A DNA stretch of 64,000 bases from Sindora glabra. Lineage: Eukaryota > Streptophyta > Magnoliopsida > Fabales > Fabaceae. The translations under genes were made by a program, and so were the position numbers. Shown here piece by piece: positions 24,667 to 37,770 of this stretch. The notes beneath the pieces are model-generated. The model was not told where the DNA came from. It did no database searches and saw only the letters and a program-made list of their open reading frames with translations. Numbering within the stretch: the stretch's first letter is position 1; the number at the start of each line of letters is the position of its first letter. The DNA is taken from contig CM035226.1 in the NCBI GenBank assembly GCA_020226215.1, forward strand, positions 93,892,895-93,956,894, written 5' to 3'.

Positions 24667-26997
24667 TTAATATTATTTTCCATGACACTAGAAAATAAAT
24701 GAGTCAGTTGTTTTCTCTTAAATTCATGATATTGTTATATTTTATGATAGTTCACTATTATATAATTACAATTTTACATTACTCAATAGATGTCAATCAT
24801 AGGTTAAACTAACATCAATATAAATGCAATAATATTTTTGAAATTATTAAGATAAATAAGACAATAATTTTAAAATTAACAGACCTCTGTAGTTAATGGG
24901 TGGCATTTTTAAAATTTAAATAGGAACTTAAGATAAGGGTTAAATTGAGAAACATGATCCAAAAGGCACTTGAAAGGTCATGCGAGAAAAAAATGTTTCA
25001 CATGAATTTTGTTATTAATTGATGTGAAAAACCATTTCTAAAGTCTGCTTAGGTAATGCAATCGATACTTAATTTTAATGGAGTAAGCCAAAGACATAAA
25101 TTTTTTTTTAATAACTGATGTCTATAACTTAGTTTATTGACTATATATTTCATGTTCAATTTTTGTTTGAAAACATTTCAGCAACGTCATAGCCTCCATT
25201 ACCTAACTTTAGCATATGTTTAAGAATGAGGAAAATAGCTTCCCTACCATTTTATTTAACACCTTCAAAGATATTATAAAATCTAATCAATATCACATAT
25301 ATGTGTCAAATAGGATGGTGGGAGAGTTATTCTCCTCCTCTTCAAACATATGATGACATTAGCAATGAAGGCAACAATATTGCCTAAAACTATGCTTTAG
25401 CCATATCAAAATTTTATAGATGGTTATGAGAACTAGCGCTAAGTTTGGCAATGATAATAAAAGATCAAAATCCTCTTTTTGTGTAATATTATTATAAATT
25501 TATATTTATTAATATAACAATATATAGAATAAATAAAATTATATAATAACTTTTCTTATATTGATGTCTTCTTTTTCATATTTTTGTATATTCACAATCA
25601 ATGCATTAGTCTTTACATTATTGTAAGAAAAATATGCAAAAAGAATATATAATTTATTACAAATTAATGATATTTAATAAAATTGAAGGAACATTATTTA
25701 TTAATCTTAAAACTAACATTTTTTCCTTTAAACTTACAAAAATTATTATCTTTTAAAATAGAGTAAATATCTCATCCTGTTTATATAACTTTCAAGCTTT
25801 CTCACTCTTGATTTATTTCCTAAGCAATTTGTAGAATGATGGATTTGTTTTCCAATAGTTAAAGTGATTTTCTAAAACCCGATGTGGTATATAAGTTTAT
25901 TAAAAATATATGAGAGAAAAGACATTGGTTATTTTTTAAAACCCACATTTCTTGTGAAAATTAAATTTCTACACCATGACCATTTTTATCATAACTAATA
26001 TCTAAATCTAATGTAATGACTAGATAACATGTAATAAATACTTACCAATACAAATGATGGTATTTATGAAACATATTGAATTAGGAGATTAAAACATGGA
26101 TCATAAATACTAAATAAAATATATTTAATAAGTAAAACAAACTAATGAGAAATTATAGTGAAAATTAATAAGTAAAATATATTTTATTAATAATTGATGT
26201 TTAAAGGTTATGTTATTGAAAACTGTTCAAGATATAGATACTTATAATGTTGATTTTTTAATTAGTACCTAATGTAAAATGCCATGTACTACTTATAAAT
26301 TGCATCTAGAGTTTCTTTTCTTTTCCACTCATTTTTTTCATTTATGGTTTCACTCCATAATTTCTCCTTTACTCTATTTTATTTATATGGCAAAAAAGGA
26401 TAATATAAGATTGATGTTCTTAATTTTCAATTGCTAAGATGCAAACTACTACTCTTAGATGCAATCGTTTGTAAGTCTTGAATCATTCATATGAGAGTAC
26501 TAGTATTAAGAAAGAGTAAGTAAATAGATTTTTATTGATAATAAAATTTTATTTACAGGTCTTGTATCAGTCATAAAAGGGCATACTATGTTGAAATTTT
26601 CCATGGATAAAAAGGGTAAGGCAACAGATTACTTTATTAGATAACCTGGAGATAATCATTATCATTTTTTTTAAATTCAGAAAATCAAATAATTAATTAT
26701 ATTGTTATTGTACAAAGTTTATTACTTAATGTTAAAAATATTGTTAGAACAATTATTTGCTATTGTATCTATTTTTAGAAAAAAAAATGTAAAGACGTAA
26801 AAGTTGTTTAAAAAATGAAAAACAAACAAACCATGTCAGTTATTTATTATAAAATTGATGTGGTTATAATTGAGATGATATTACATTGATTATTTAATCA
26901 AACAAATGAATAAAGGTATAGTACATACCACCTAATTCTAATAAACTATATCAATAATCATTTACTAAGGATGACGTTTATGAGGTATTGGTATATG

Positions 26998-27022
26998 ACA
27001 TTGATTTTTTTAACAATCAATG
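26998..27022. repeat. CACTA-type palindrome unit
   Basis: ACATTGATTTTTTT is followed by AACAATCAATGT, nearly perfect inverted arms, matching 23746-23771 in arms and centre. Confidence 0.6.
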
Positions 27023-27128
27023 TATAAAGGATGATTTTTCCTCCATCCATAGTAAATTAGTATATGATATCAAATTTTTATTAAAAATTGATGAAAAGGT
27101 TAGTAATCCATTTCAATTATTATGATGG

Positions 27129-27268
27129 TCATCAATAGTTTACACGTTATGACAGGTCATCACCAATTTACAAGTCATGACTATTCATTAATAGTTTACA
27201 GATCATAATGTTTTATCAATTATTTATACATCATGATAGTTCATCATTAATTTACTCTTGACTTATAA
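27129..27268. repeat. Five-unit minisatellite ending at a TATA-like motif
   Basis: Five tandem units of 27-29 bp begin at 27129, 27157, 27185, 27214 and 27241. Each reads (T)CATCA, then a RTTTACA core, then a TCATGA-like motif. The last unit runs into CTTATAAATAGG, and a second TTTATAAATAAGG lies about 30 bp further on. Upstream repeats followed by TATA-like motifs suggest a transposon promoter or LTR U3, but no coding region follows. Confidence 0.6.
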
Positions 27269-29340
27269 ATAGGACTCTCCTTACTTAATTGATTTATAAA
27301 TAAGGTTTTCTTTACTTGTTTGAAATAATTATCAAGATAGATCTCTTTGAGGTGCTTGATTGCTATATTTACTATAAGCATTTAACTGTTCTTGTGTGTT
27401 TTAGTGTAAGAATCAGCTTGTTGAATGCTCCATATGGTATGTCAAACTTTGGAACATATAGAGCAAGTAGCACTATTCTTGCACTAAAAAGTAAGAACAC
27501 TTAGACACTCAAAGTAAATAATTAACCAAGTGTCTCAAAGTTAGCGAATACAAAATTACTATGTCAAACTTTGATAGGTCATAAAGCAATGATAAATTGT
27601 TGAAAGAAGAAGCGATATCTCCAATCTTGCATTGTTTGATGCATTGGTTAACTTAAGTACAATGTAAGATTCATGATATTACTTTTTTTTTTACTATAAT
27701 TTATCATTAGATTGTTATCCAGATGATCATCAAACTTAGAAACTCTTAAATAATATAAAAGAATTATAATAAGAGGTATCCCACTTTTTTCATTTTAAAG
27801 ATATTATTCATATTAAATTATAGTATATTATTTACTAGATTGTTTAATATGTTATTATTTGTATTTTTATAATGATATAAGAAAAAAAATTTAGTTTATA
27901 AAGTTTTTACATCTGTTGCTATTGTATCTATAGCTATTGTATCTGTTATTTTTTGTTAGATTGTTCATTTAAAGTATTTTTGTATCTATTGGTGTTGCAG
28001 TTTGTATCTATATAATTGTATAAAAAAGTATGATTGTTTAATGTCAAAAATAATAATTTTAATGTTACTAACTAGTAAAATTACAAAAATTTTACTAGAA
28101 ACATATTTTTAAACATAATAAAGAGGTTTATGATGTCAACTTTTATTCAAAATTGATGTTTGAACCTCTATAGTTGAATGACATCGTTTTACTATTTATG
28201 TCAATTTTTTCTGAGGAACTAACATTTAATATTAAAATAATTCAAATCATAGGGCACAAGATGAATAAAAAAATGAAGCAATGGCACTATTTGTAAATTT
28301 TATAGTGAAACTCTTTCAACCCTAAAATAATTCTCTCTTTACTAATATATGCTCATATTCTAATTTGAAGATGATTGTTAGCCCATTAATAAATCTGTGT
28401 GGTTATATGTCCACTAGTAAGGTATAAAGTATAAATATAAAAACTTTCTTAACTATTGTGTTTTATTCTTGCAACTTAGCCTCATTTTTCAAAGTTATGC
28501 TTACATACATAATAGCTTGATTCTCAGTTTATATAGTATATTGAAATATTTGGATAATACAAGTCCTATTTGAAAGATGCACATCAATAATGAATTAAAC
28601 ATACTCAAATAGAATAATATCTATGACAAGTTAGAAGGTAATTTTTCTTTCACTGTGATAAACTTTTTCTTTCTAGTTATTGCAATAATCAAATTTTTAT
28701 TTTCTTACTTTATTTCCTTACATTTTAAAAATGCTTCAGATGTATGTCATTCTGCAATTCAAATTATTAGGTATTCCTTGATCTCATATTTAAATTGTAT
28801 GAAACTAATGTAAAGGAAAAACAAGGTTATTCTATCTGTTATGAATTGCATATGCTAAATTTAGGATTATGTATTATAATTAAGATGAAATGTACATTAC
28901 TTTATATTCGATATGAGATTTATATGTATTATAAAAGTGTAGTATTATGATTTGGGGGGTTTTGGATGTATTTCAAATTAGAAGTAGTGCAATAAAAAGT
29001 ATAATGAGATGCTATACAGAATGGAAAAAGTAAAGGAAACAAGTTTTTTTTTTTTGGAGGGGAGGGAATGTAATATAACATTAGTTATGTAAATTATCAA
29101 AGTAGTATATCAACATTTCATGTCTATTATAGGGATAAAACCAACATCATTAAATGTGACGGGTTATCAAGTGATATAGCCTATAAGAAATGACAGCGTT
29201 TTATTTATTAGGGAAATTTTTTCAATGATTTTATAATTGATATTATAAAATATTTATTACAACGTTTGACAAAATGACAGTTCAAAATTGATATATAATT
29301 TCCTAAGAAGTCAACATAAATTTGCAATTTTATAGTAATG

Positions 29341-32300
29341 GTTGTACAACTAACATTAAAAATAGATATATAACAAAGCTTGAATAGGCATCAATCACTT
29401 TCCAATGTGTTCTCCTCTATACACTTGATATCAATCAATTATTTTATAGCAATGAAAATGAGATACAAAAGATAGCTTTTTATTTAATTGGGATCTGTTT
29501 TCCTACTAAAATTCTTTTAACACTAATTTTCTTTCAATAAAATTAATTATTACAGAAGTTATACCAAATATAAAACTACAATACACACTCAAATTTATTC
29601 ATAATCAGTTACCTTGTTGATATACCAAACAAACCCTAATACAATGTTGTTTCATACAGTATCGATCCAGCGTTTCTTCATCACATTTTGTGGAGCAGAG
29701 GGACCAAGTTAATTCAAAGAGGAAATTTCTCTTCGTGAACAAATATTCAAATCACATATTATTGTAAAAACAGAAATTATTTAAAAAAATAAGGAGAAAG
29801 GTGAAGGAATCTAACAGCAGAACAAAGTATGATCACAACAATAAATAAATAAACCAAATAATTAAATTGGAAGATTACAGTTTTATGATCATTATAAATA
29901 ATTTTTGCTCAACTAATTTGGTAAAATATCTAATAGTTACATATTCAAATGAACTTTTTTAACTTTATTTATTGGAAATGTTTTCTAAAAATTCATCAAT
30001 ATCTATAAAGTTTTCCCAAGAGGTATCCAATTTTTAGTTCAACAATAATACAATTTGATGTGATATTTAATTCCTTAATTTTAACATGATTTAAATAATA
30101 TAAATATAGTAACTATTACATTATAAAATTATTTTTATATTAAAAAATTTATGATAATCCATGAACAACATAATTTGAATTTAAAAATTAAATTCAACAT
30201 ATAATTCAATCAAAATTTTTTAATGTTCATGACTAAAATATGAAGAAGACTTATAATATATTTAAAAGTGTGGCAAATTCTATAGTATCTTAATGAATTT
30301 GAAAGTCAATAACTTGAATTTTGTCGCGCTCATATGGATTCGAAACCCGCAGGTGTTGGTTGTACCATGAATTGTACAACATGCTAGCACATGACATTGA
30401 ACTAGCATATGGGGCATTGCTTCGCGCTGACGTCTTTTTTTATTGTTAAAATAAAAATAATACATATATAATGGAATATAAAAATATAAAAATTTAATTT
30501 ATCATATTTACTTTATAATTATATATTTAAATTTATAAATAATAAAAATTTGAATATAATATAAAATTTAAACATAAATTTTTTTCTATAATTATTCAAT
30601 TAAATTAAAATTTTTACTCATTCAAATATTTTTATAATAAAATTACTTTTTGTTATACTTATATTACTCAACATAATACTAGTGTTTAAATTTCTATATT
30701 ATATATTAGTTATAATATTTTTTGCTTCTTATGATAAGTGTCATTTTCATAATTTATCATATGTCAGTTTGTCATTTCTTCTCTATTTATCTTTTAATAT
30801 TAAATTAATTTTTAATAAAAATTTAAATTTAAATTTGAATTATTTTTTATCAATCACTAGAATTGATAAATATCAAATTATTATAATCTCATTAAAAGCT
30901 TATCAAAAAGCTATTCAAATTATACTTATATTTTATTTCTTTTCTTTCTATACTTGCTATTGCCTTTTCTAATATGTGAACTTGTATCATCATCTTTTTC
31001 CTCTTTTATGGAATCTTATTATTTTTTATCTTTTGTAACTGCTTAATAATGCTCTTATCATGTAAATATCCTTTTACAATTTATTTTGCTTATTTTTTTA
31101 TACTATTATTGTTCCAATTTGATTGTCCATTTTTGGTTATGAATGCTTTATTTCATTGAATTTCTATCTTTTTTTTAAAAAACTATAACTTAATCCATTC
31201 TTACTAGCTTGCTAAATTTGTTATGCATAAAAAGTGTAAAAGTATACATTTTTATATGGTTTATTTTATTAAGTAGATTCTTTAATTATTTCACACATCC
31301 TTTAACAAAAAAACAAAAGATAGTTGTGCATTTTGGAGGAAATTATTAGAGGAGTTGACTTGCCATGCAAATTATTGTTTCTCAAAATTTTATAAATTTG
31401 CAACTGAACTTAACAAATTTGTAAGTGAATTCAACAAGGTTCTCTATTCTAAAATTTGAAAGTTATTTTATCTCTATCTTCATCTAATTTTATTTGAAAA
31501 TTTTTTACATTTTTATCTTTATTTGATTCAAATAGAAATATTTTTATCTTCATCATATTTTACATCTAATTTAAAATTTGCAAACTCTCATCTACAATGC
31601 ACTTTCTCTTTCTCTTCATATATATTTGATAAAATCCACATTTACTTGCATATACAAATAAACAACTCTACTTGGAATCATTGGAGAAAATTTAAATCTG
31701 GTATCAAGTTTATTGTTGTCAACACCATCTTCTCTCTAAGAAAGTTTAAGTTCACAGCATTTTTCACTATATAGCATAATGGTTCATTATCATTTAATGG
31801 ATTTTCATTATGGTAATTACAAATTTGCTTTTTTATTTATAATCTGATTAATTATTTTTTAGTAATATTTTATAATATTTTCTCCTTTATGTTCTTAATA
31901 TATTTTTCTTAAACTTAAATTAAATTATTTTATATTTATGATTATATTAATTTTTTAATTTTTTAATTTTACTGTCACTTTTTAATAAATTTATGGCTTC
32001 ATAAGTATAATTGGTCATAATTTTTAAGAAAATAGCAATTCATAATATTATTGTCTGTTTATGTAGAGTTTTTAAAAAATAAATTGGAAGGAACTTTTTT
32101 TTGGTTGATTTCTATTATAATATAACTTTTTAAAAAAATACTTAAATATGAGTCACTTATTAGTATTTTTCTATCAAAAGTTATTTCTCTCTTTCATGTA
32201 AATTAAAAATTTTAAAAATTAAAATTAAAATATTAAATTTTAGTTAACAAATGAGTAGTAATTTATGAATTATATTGAATAAGTTATCTATAGTATAAGA

Positions 32301-33139
32301 TTATTATTTTAAAAGTTTATTTTATGATGTCCTAATATGGTAAATGAAAAATTTATTACCATTACAACTAAAATATATTCTTATGTTATTAGATATTAAA
32401 ATTAATGATGATAATTATATTAAAAATAATATATAATTAATGCAAAGTTTGAATTTAAAATTAATTATCTATTTAAATATTAAGCTAAATGAATAGACAG
32501 ATGACTTTTTTCATTCCTCAAATTTCTCTAAATTTTTATTTTATAAAATACTTCTCTTTTAACTATCTTCTTCCACGAATATTTTAACTTTTTGGCTATT
32601 TTTCAAGTTCTTTTCCAAATATTCCTAATTTCCTTCCCCATTTTACCTAGGGTTTTTTTTTTTCTTTTTTTTCCTTCATAGATTTTCTCTAGAGGTTCTT
32701 TAATTGTTACTTTTTATAAAATACTTATACTTTAGAAATTTTTTCTATTTGATGAAATTATTATCCACTTACAAACTTCTGATCTAGGATTGTAAAAATA
32801 TGAATGAATTGTTTATTTTAAAAAAATTGTAACACATATTTGGAAAAGTTTGAAGTAATTTAACTTTAGTTTAACTTATGAGTATTCAAAGGTAAAAAAA
32901 ATAGATTTATTTTATATAATCTAATGTATATGAAAAAATTTGTAAGTTTAGTTTTATATCGTATTATAATATTAATTTTAATTATTTAATAATATACATG
33001 TAATATAATTATAATATTTTATTTTATAAAATGCTTCTTAATATTGTTAGTTGTATATTGATTTTTTTATCTAATCCTCTTTGTAAATAATTAATATATA
33101 ATTATTATATTATATAATTGAAATATATATTTATCTATG
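29341..33139. other. AT-rich intergenic DNA
   Basis: Mostly extremely AT-rich. A GC-richer patch at 29620-29730 could be an exon or UTR remnant. Another at 30300-30440 contains the short palindrome GTTGTAC...GTACAAC and a GGATTCGAAACCC motif resembling a tRNA-type B box, possibly a SINE remnant. A stray relative of the 33140-34340 repeat lies near 30625-30690. No gene is supported. Confidence 0.4.
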
Positions 33140-34340
33140 CAACACATGAGTGACTGACAAGTTATAAATAATAGGAGTGACACAAAAAAAATATACAAGG
33201 GATTAGATAAAAAGAATTGAACTAATGTGTGAACTATAAAATTTTGGTAAAATTTTAATTAATATATATTTAATTTGAATATAGTGCTTCAAAATTTATA
33301 TAAACAATACTGACAAAATTTAAGTAAATAAAATTGATATTAATCGTAAAATATTTTTCACAAAAAATAGAGCATACAATTGTATAATTTGATTAATGCT
33401 TTCTATATTAAAATTTTTACTTATTTGAATTATTTTTATTATAAAATTTATTATATTATGTTACAAATATATTATTTAAAGATATTTGGTTCTAAGTCAT
33501 AAATAATAGTAATAGAAATTATAATAAGAAATTATAGAATGCAATTAACACTTTCTATATAAAGAATAGAATAAAAATATGTAATGGTACAAATAAAAAG
33601 AAGAGGATTGGACTATATTGTTAGGTAATATAAAAGTTAAAATAAAATAAATAGTTAATTACTTTAATTAAATTAAATATTTATATTATTTATAATGTGT
33701 TTATAATAAAAATAAAATATATCATATTATATTATACTATTCAATGATATTAGTGCTTGAGTTGTAGATAATGGGAGTAAATATGAAAAAAAATGCAATA
33801 AAATAGATAAAAGAAAGTGAAATGGTACATGAGTTGTAAAGTTTTAACAAAATCTCTGTATATTTAGTTTGAAATATAACAATTAAAAATTGATATTAAG
33901 AATTAAGAAAATATTGATAAAACTTAAATAAATAAAATTTATTTTGATTTCATGAAATGTTACTAAATATTACGCTATGTAATTAATTTTCTTAATTAAT
34001 AAATTTCTATATTAAATTTTTATTTATTAAAATGTTTTTATAATAAAATTAATCATATCATATTATATTTGTATTACTATATTAATATCTAAGTTGTAAT
34101 TGATAAGGGTGAACATGAAAAAAAATATAATGGAGTAAATAAAAATAAGAGAAACAATGTGTTTGTTATAAAGTAATATAATATTTAAGAATAGAATACA
34201 TAATTAAGTAATTAAATATCAAATTATTTAAATTATTTTTATAATAAAAATAAAAATATATCATATTATTTATACTACTTTTATATTAGTGTCTAAGTTA
34301 TAATGTAAATGACTAAAATAAGGGATTGAATTTAATCTAT
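33140..34340. repeat. Decayed ~330-bp tandem repeat array
   Basis: The landmark (A)TTAGTGTCTAAGTT, then a GATARGGGTGAACATG-like motif and a poly-A run, recurs near 33150, 33490, 33755, 34085 and 34285. Each of the later copies is preceded by TTTTTATAATAAAA, then ATCATATTAT. Spacing is 200-337 bp, as expected of a ~330-bp unit with deletions. It could be a satellite-like array or duplicated transposon tissue. Confidence 0.5.
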
Positions 34341-35246
34341 TGTTAGTATAAAATATTTTATATTATCAACAAATAAAAATAAGATATGTCATTAAAAAAT
34401 AATAGTAATTAAAATTTTTAACTATATTAACAAAATTTTAATAATTTTTTATTAACATGATAATACATAAATTAATGATAATATAAAAATAATTTATACT
34501 AATAGTGAATCATATTCAAATCTCACAAATAAAGGTAAAAATATATATAATATAGTAAATAAAAATAAATGTACTTATAACATATTGGAGTAAAAGTGAC
34601 AACAAAAGTAAAATTTGAGAAATTGCATAAAAAAAGTGTGTATAAAAAAGGGAAATTTTTTTTGGGGGGGGGGGGGAGCTTGGGCAGAAAACAAAATAGC
34701 TAAAAAAGCAATAAAATTTGAGGCAGCGGAGTCTAATTTAATCTAATTCTAATTCTAACGACACATGAAAGTAAAGGTCGCTAAATGAAAATGAGACGCG
34801 CGTTTGAGAAACTGTTTTAATGGTAATAAAGACTGATAGATTGTTAGACTTTATACAGTAGTGATAAATATATACATATTTTTTGCACACATTCTTAACA
34901 AAACTATTTACATCCGTTGAATTAATTTTTTTAAACGGAAGATTATAATATACTATTCAAATTTATTTGTATATTATATTTATTTTTTTAAATTAGATTT
35001 GATATATTACACAATCATATACTAATGATTAAATCTAATAATATATTAATATATTATTATATCAACTATATACCATAATCGATTCCCTTTTTTTTATCGA
35101 ATTTGAATCTAATAATGGGACTATTGGGTCAAGCCAGAATATTGGATTTAAAGATAAGCGTGTATGAAGCATTTCCAATATTTTATTAGAACTGAACTCC
35201 GAATTTGGCATCCCAGTGAAGATCGTTCTGTGAGAACCAATCAAGC
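34341..35246. other. AT-rich intergenic DNA
   Basis: Contains a run of 13 G at about 34664-34676 and a slightly GC-richer piece at 34700-34810. A 60-codon minus-strand frame at 35062-35244 is unsupported. No gene recognised. Confidence 0.4.
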
Positions 35247-35327
35247 GTTGAAATACATACTAGCTCCAGAGGAATTGCATTGGTTAAGTGAAATACATAC
35301 TAGTTCCAGTGGAATTTAATTTGCTAA
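35247..35327. repeat. 41-bp tandem duplication
   Basis: Two units (35247-35287 and 35288-35327) share GAAATACATACTAG, then TCCAG and GGAATT, differing by scattered substitutions. Confidence 0.75.
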
Positions 35328-35687
35328 CAGATAAGGGGTTCAAATTCTGGAAAAAAATATTAAAATAAAAAAATTCGTTAATATTCGAATTCTGAGAAGC
35401 TTGATTACTCTACGGGTACGAATACGAGGACAATGTTGCTCCTAAAAATAAAAAATCAGTCAAGTCAATATAATGAAGCTTAAAGCAAGAAAGGGTCCAT
35501 TTGCTCCCACGATACCACTTGGTCATATGAATGACTTCTAAAATTAAATACCATATTATTGTAAGCCAAGGCAACAACGTGTAAAAAAGGGTGAACCATA
35601 TGTTTTGAAAACTTTCATTAATGTTAGAATACTCTTTGGAAAACCCTTAATCATGGAAAGAAATGAGAATGATTTTAAGGTGCTTGC

Positions 35688-35831
35688 TACGGTACCCTGG
35701 GGGGTTTCAAACCCGAAGTGACGTGGCACAATGCAAGCCATTGGATGAGATTACTAAGAATTTTGGTAATCTCATCCAATGGCTCACAATGCACCACATC
35801 ACCCCAGGTTTGAAACCCCCGGAATACCGTA
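35688..35831. mobile_element. Foldback MITE, ~144 bp hairpin
   Basis: The two halves are inverted copies. TACGGTA, then GGGGGTTTCAAACC, then CCATTGGATGAGATTAC on the left pairs with GTAATCTCATCCAATGG, then GGTTTGAAACCCCC and TACCGTA on the right, around a short centre near 35757. Weaker pairing continues outward to about 35673 and 35844. There are no coding products; frames across it are shadows. Its high GC against the local background suggests recent arrival. Superfamily not determined. Confidence 0.85.
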
Positions 35832-35849
35832 AAATTGCCCTGATTTTAA

Positions 35850-37770
35850 ATCAAATAAACCCCAAAAAATTTTATGGAAATATTTGCATTCAAGATATAA
35901 TAATTCAAAAAATTAGTACAAATCAATTTATTTAACTATGCATAGATAAATCATCAAAAAGTACATACATAAATAGACATGTCTTTCAACCATTTAATCA
36001 TTTAAGCATTAACACAATCATTGAAAATCACATATTTAATAAATATGATCAATAAAAAAAGAGTATCTTATCCAAAAAAAAAAAAGTAAGAAAAACAAGG
36101 TCAAACATTAAAAATTTTATTAGTTACCCATTGGATTCAAGATCCTTTCTATGATGTATATCCACTCTCTAAACTTTCTAATCATGTATTTTAATCCACT
36201 ATCTCTCAAGATTTCAACCAACTCTCAAAAAAACTCTTTACAAATTCTTACCCTTCCTTAAACAAACCACTCTTTATAAGGAATACTCTACACTCTTAAA
36301 AAAAATTAAAAAATACCTCATCCTTTACAATTAAAAAGTGATATAAGAAGAATTACAATTCCAAATGAACTCTCTCATAGAATGAATAAAATATATGAAG
36401 TTCTGAAACAAGAAAAATTTCACAATTTATCAAAGTATGATTTTGATGAAAGAAAGAGTGAAATAATATTAAAGATGAAGTTTAAACTTTATATGTGTTG
36501 TATTTTATGATTCTTAAATTATATAAAAAGCCTATGAGGTACTATACTAGTTTCAAAATACTTGGGAGTGAAAATAGTTATAGTTGTTATTTGTGCACTA
36601 GAATAAAGTGCATTGATTTGGATGAAATTTTTAGCTTATGCCTTGTATGAATCAATTCACAAATACAAGATTGTAAACTTAACTTTAAAAGGTCATAAGC
36701 CTTTCATTTTAAATCCATTTTGCGCTAACAACCTATTGTTGAAAAGGTATTTAAGTTTAATTTCAAATGAAACTAGTTTTATACTTACATAACATGTAGT
36801 TTTTTTGGATATAATTAAAACAATGAGTAAAGATTAGAAAGATTAAGTTGTAAAAAATATGATTTTAAGACTCAATTTGTAAAATTCATAAATATTTCAT
36901 ATCTTAATCATTTTAAGCAAATAACATGTTTATGGAAAGCCCTTTGAACCCATTTTCATATTAAAAACGTTTTACAATTAAAGCATTTGTATTTTGTGAG
37001 ATATGGTTAAAGAAGTAACCAAAGGTCAAAATTAAAAAAACTAAAACTCATATGTCATTAATTTTTTAAGTGTCTCATAAGTTATCTTATAAAAATATGA
37101 ATGTGAATTATGTTTTTGGAACATTTTGATCAAGTTAAGATTTTAAAAAGAAATATGTTTGGGCTTTATATTTTGAAAAATTCTATTTTATTTTAAAAAA
37201 AATCATAAGCCTAGAAAGAAAAAAAGTTATACTAAATGAAATTCTTATACTTTTCTTAATACTTCCAAATTTCTTAAACTTCAACCTTCAAATTTGTTTT
37301 ATGTTTGGAACACGTCTCCTTGCTTGTTCCTCTTTCTTTATTGAACTAATCATGATATAATTTTTCATTATTTTGCTTCAATGCTAAATGACTTTCTTAT
37401 ATAACGTATATATACTTTATAAGTCATATGGTTAATTAGTCCATTTCAATATACCAATACATAATTCATATATTTATTTATAACAATTTAGCAAAACAAC
37501 ATGCATCATATCATATATGTCGATCAAATATAATATAATATATTTATTGAAGTTGTACGAGATATAACATTATTAATACATAATCAAGCATTATTGCAAG
37601 TATAACACGTCTATTAAAGATTTCATGATACTTTAATATAAAGATAAATAATATTATTTTAACATATATTTAATATTATCAAAACTCTTCAGGTTAACTT
37701 CAGGGTTAACAATTGTTACTGTCATAAAATCGTGAGCTTCGGAACCACGTTATACAAAACAGCTGCCTTA
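35850..37770. other. Probable retrotransposon-derived DNA
   Basis: Non-coding text whose style (CATGTCTTTCAACC, then TTCAAGATCC, CT-rich pieces, and plain AT text up to the GTTAAC motifs near 37690) resembles LTRs of Ty3-gypsy chromoviruses. No second LTR, PBS or coding domain was found, so this is a weak call. Confidence 0.25.

Larger units (their letters stand above)
18556..29340. mobile_element. Large decayed CACTA-like composite
   Basis: The left edge begins CACTACTACAAAATAATT. The right edge, reverse-complemented, begins CATTACTATAAAATT, about 13 of 15 matching, the expected form of CACTA inverted ends. Palindromic and direct repeats built on ATTGATGT/ACATCAAT words recur in clusters (about 18560-18990, 22440-22700, 23300-23770, 24600-25180, 25860-26300, 26820-27090, 28120-28260 and 29080-29340). 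A phrase CCTATAGATTT(T/C)GCTCGT closes at least two clusters (near 18970 and 22673), suggesting several related elements nested or in tandem. No transposase coding is visible. The 3-bp flanks (AAA, GTT) do not match, so the outer limits are tentative. Confidence 0.45.

Noticed and set aside
30320..30360. A tRNA gene suggested by the GGATTCGAAACCC motif
   Set aside because: No cloverleaf could be folded around it; at most it is a SINE-type B box.
30682..31774. Frames of 83-96 codons (30682-30972 and 31523-31774)
   Set aside because: AT-driven composition (Phe, Ile, Asn, Leu, Tyr), no motif, and no gene context.
33140..34340. A CRISPR-like array
   Set aside because: The units are long, diverged and irregularly spaced, there are no short identical repeats, and the DNA is a plant nuclear sequence.
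35556..35935. Two opposite open frames of 61 and 90 codons
   Set aside because: Both run through the hairpin MITE, whose GC-rich arms lack stops on either strand.
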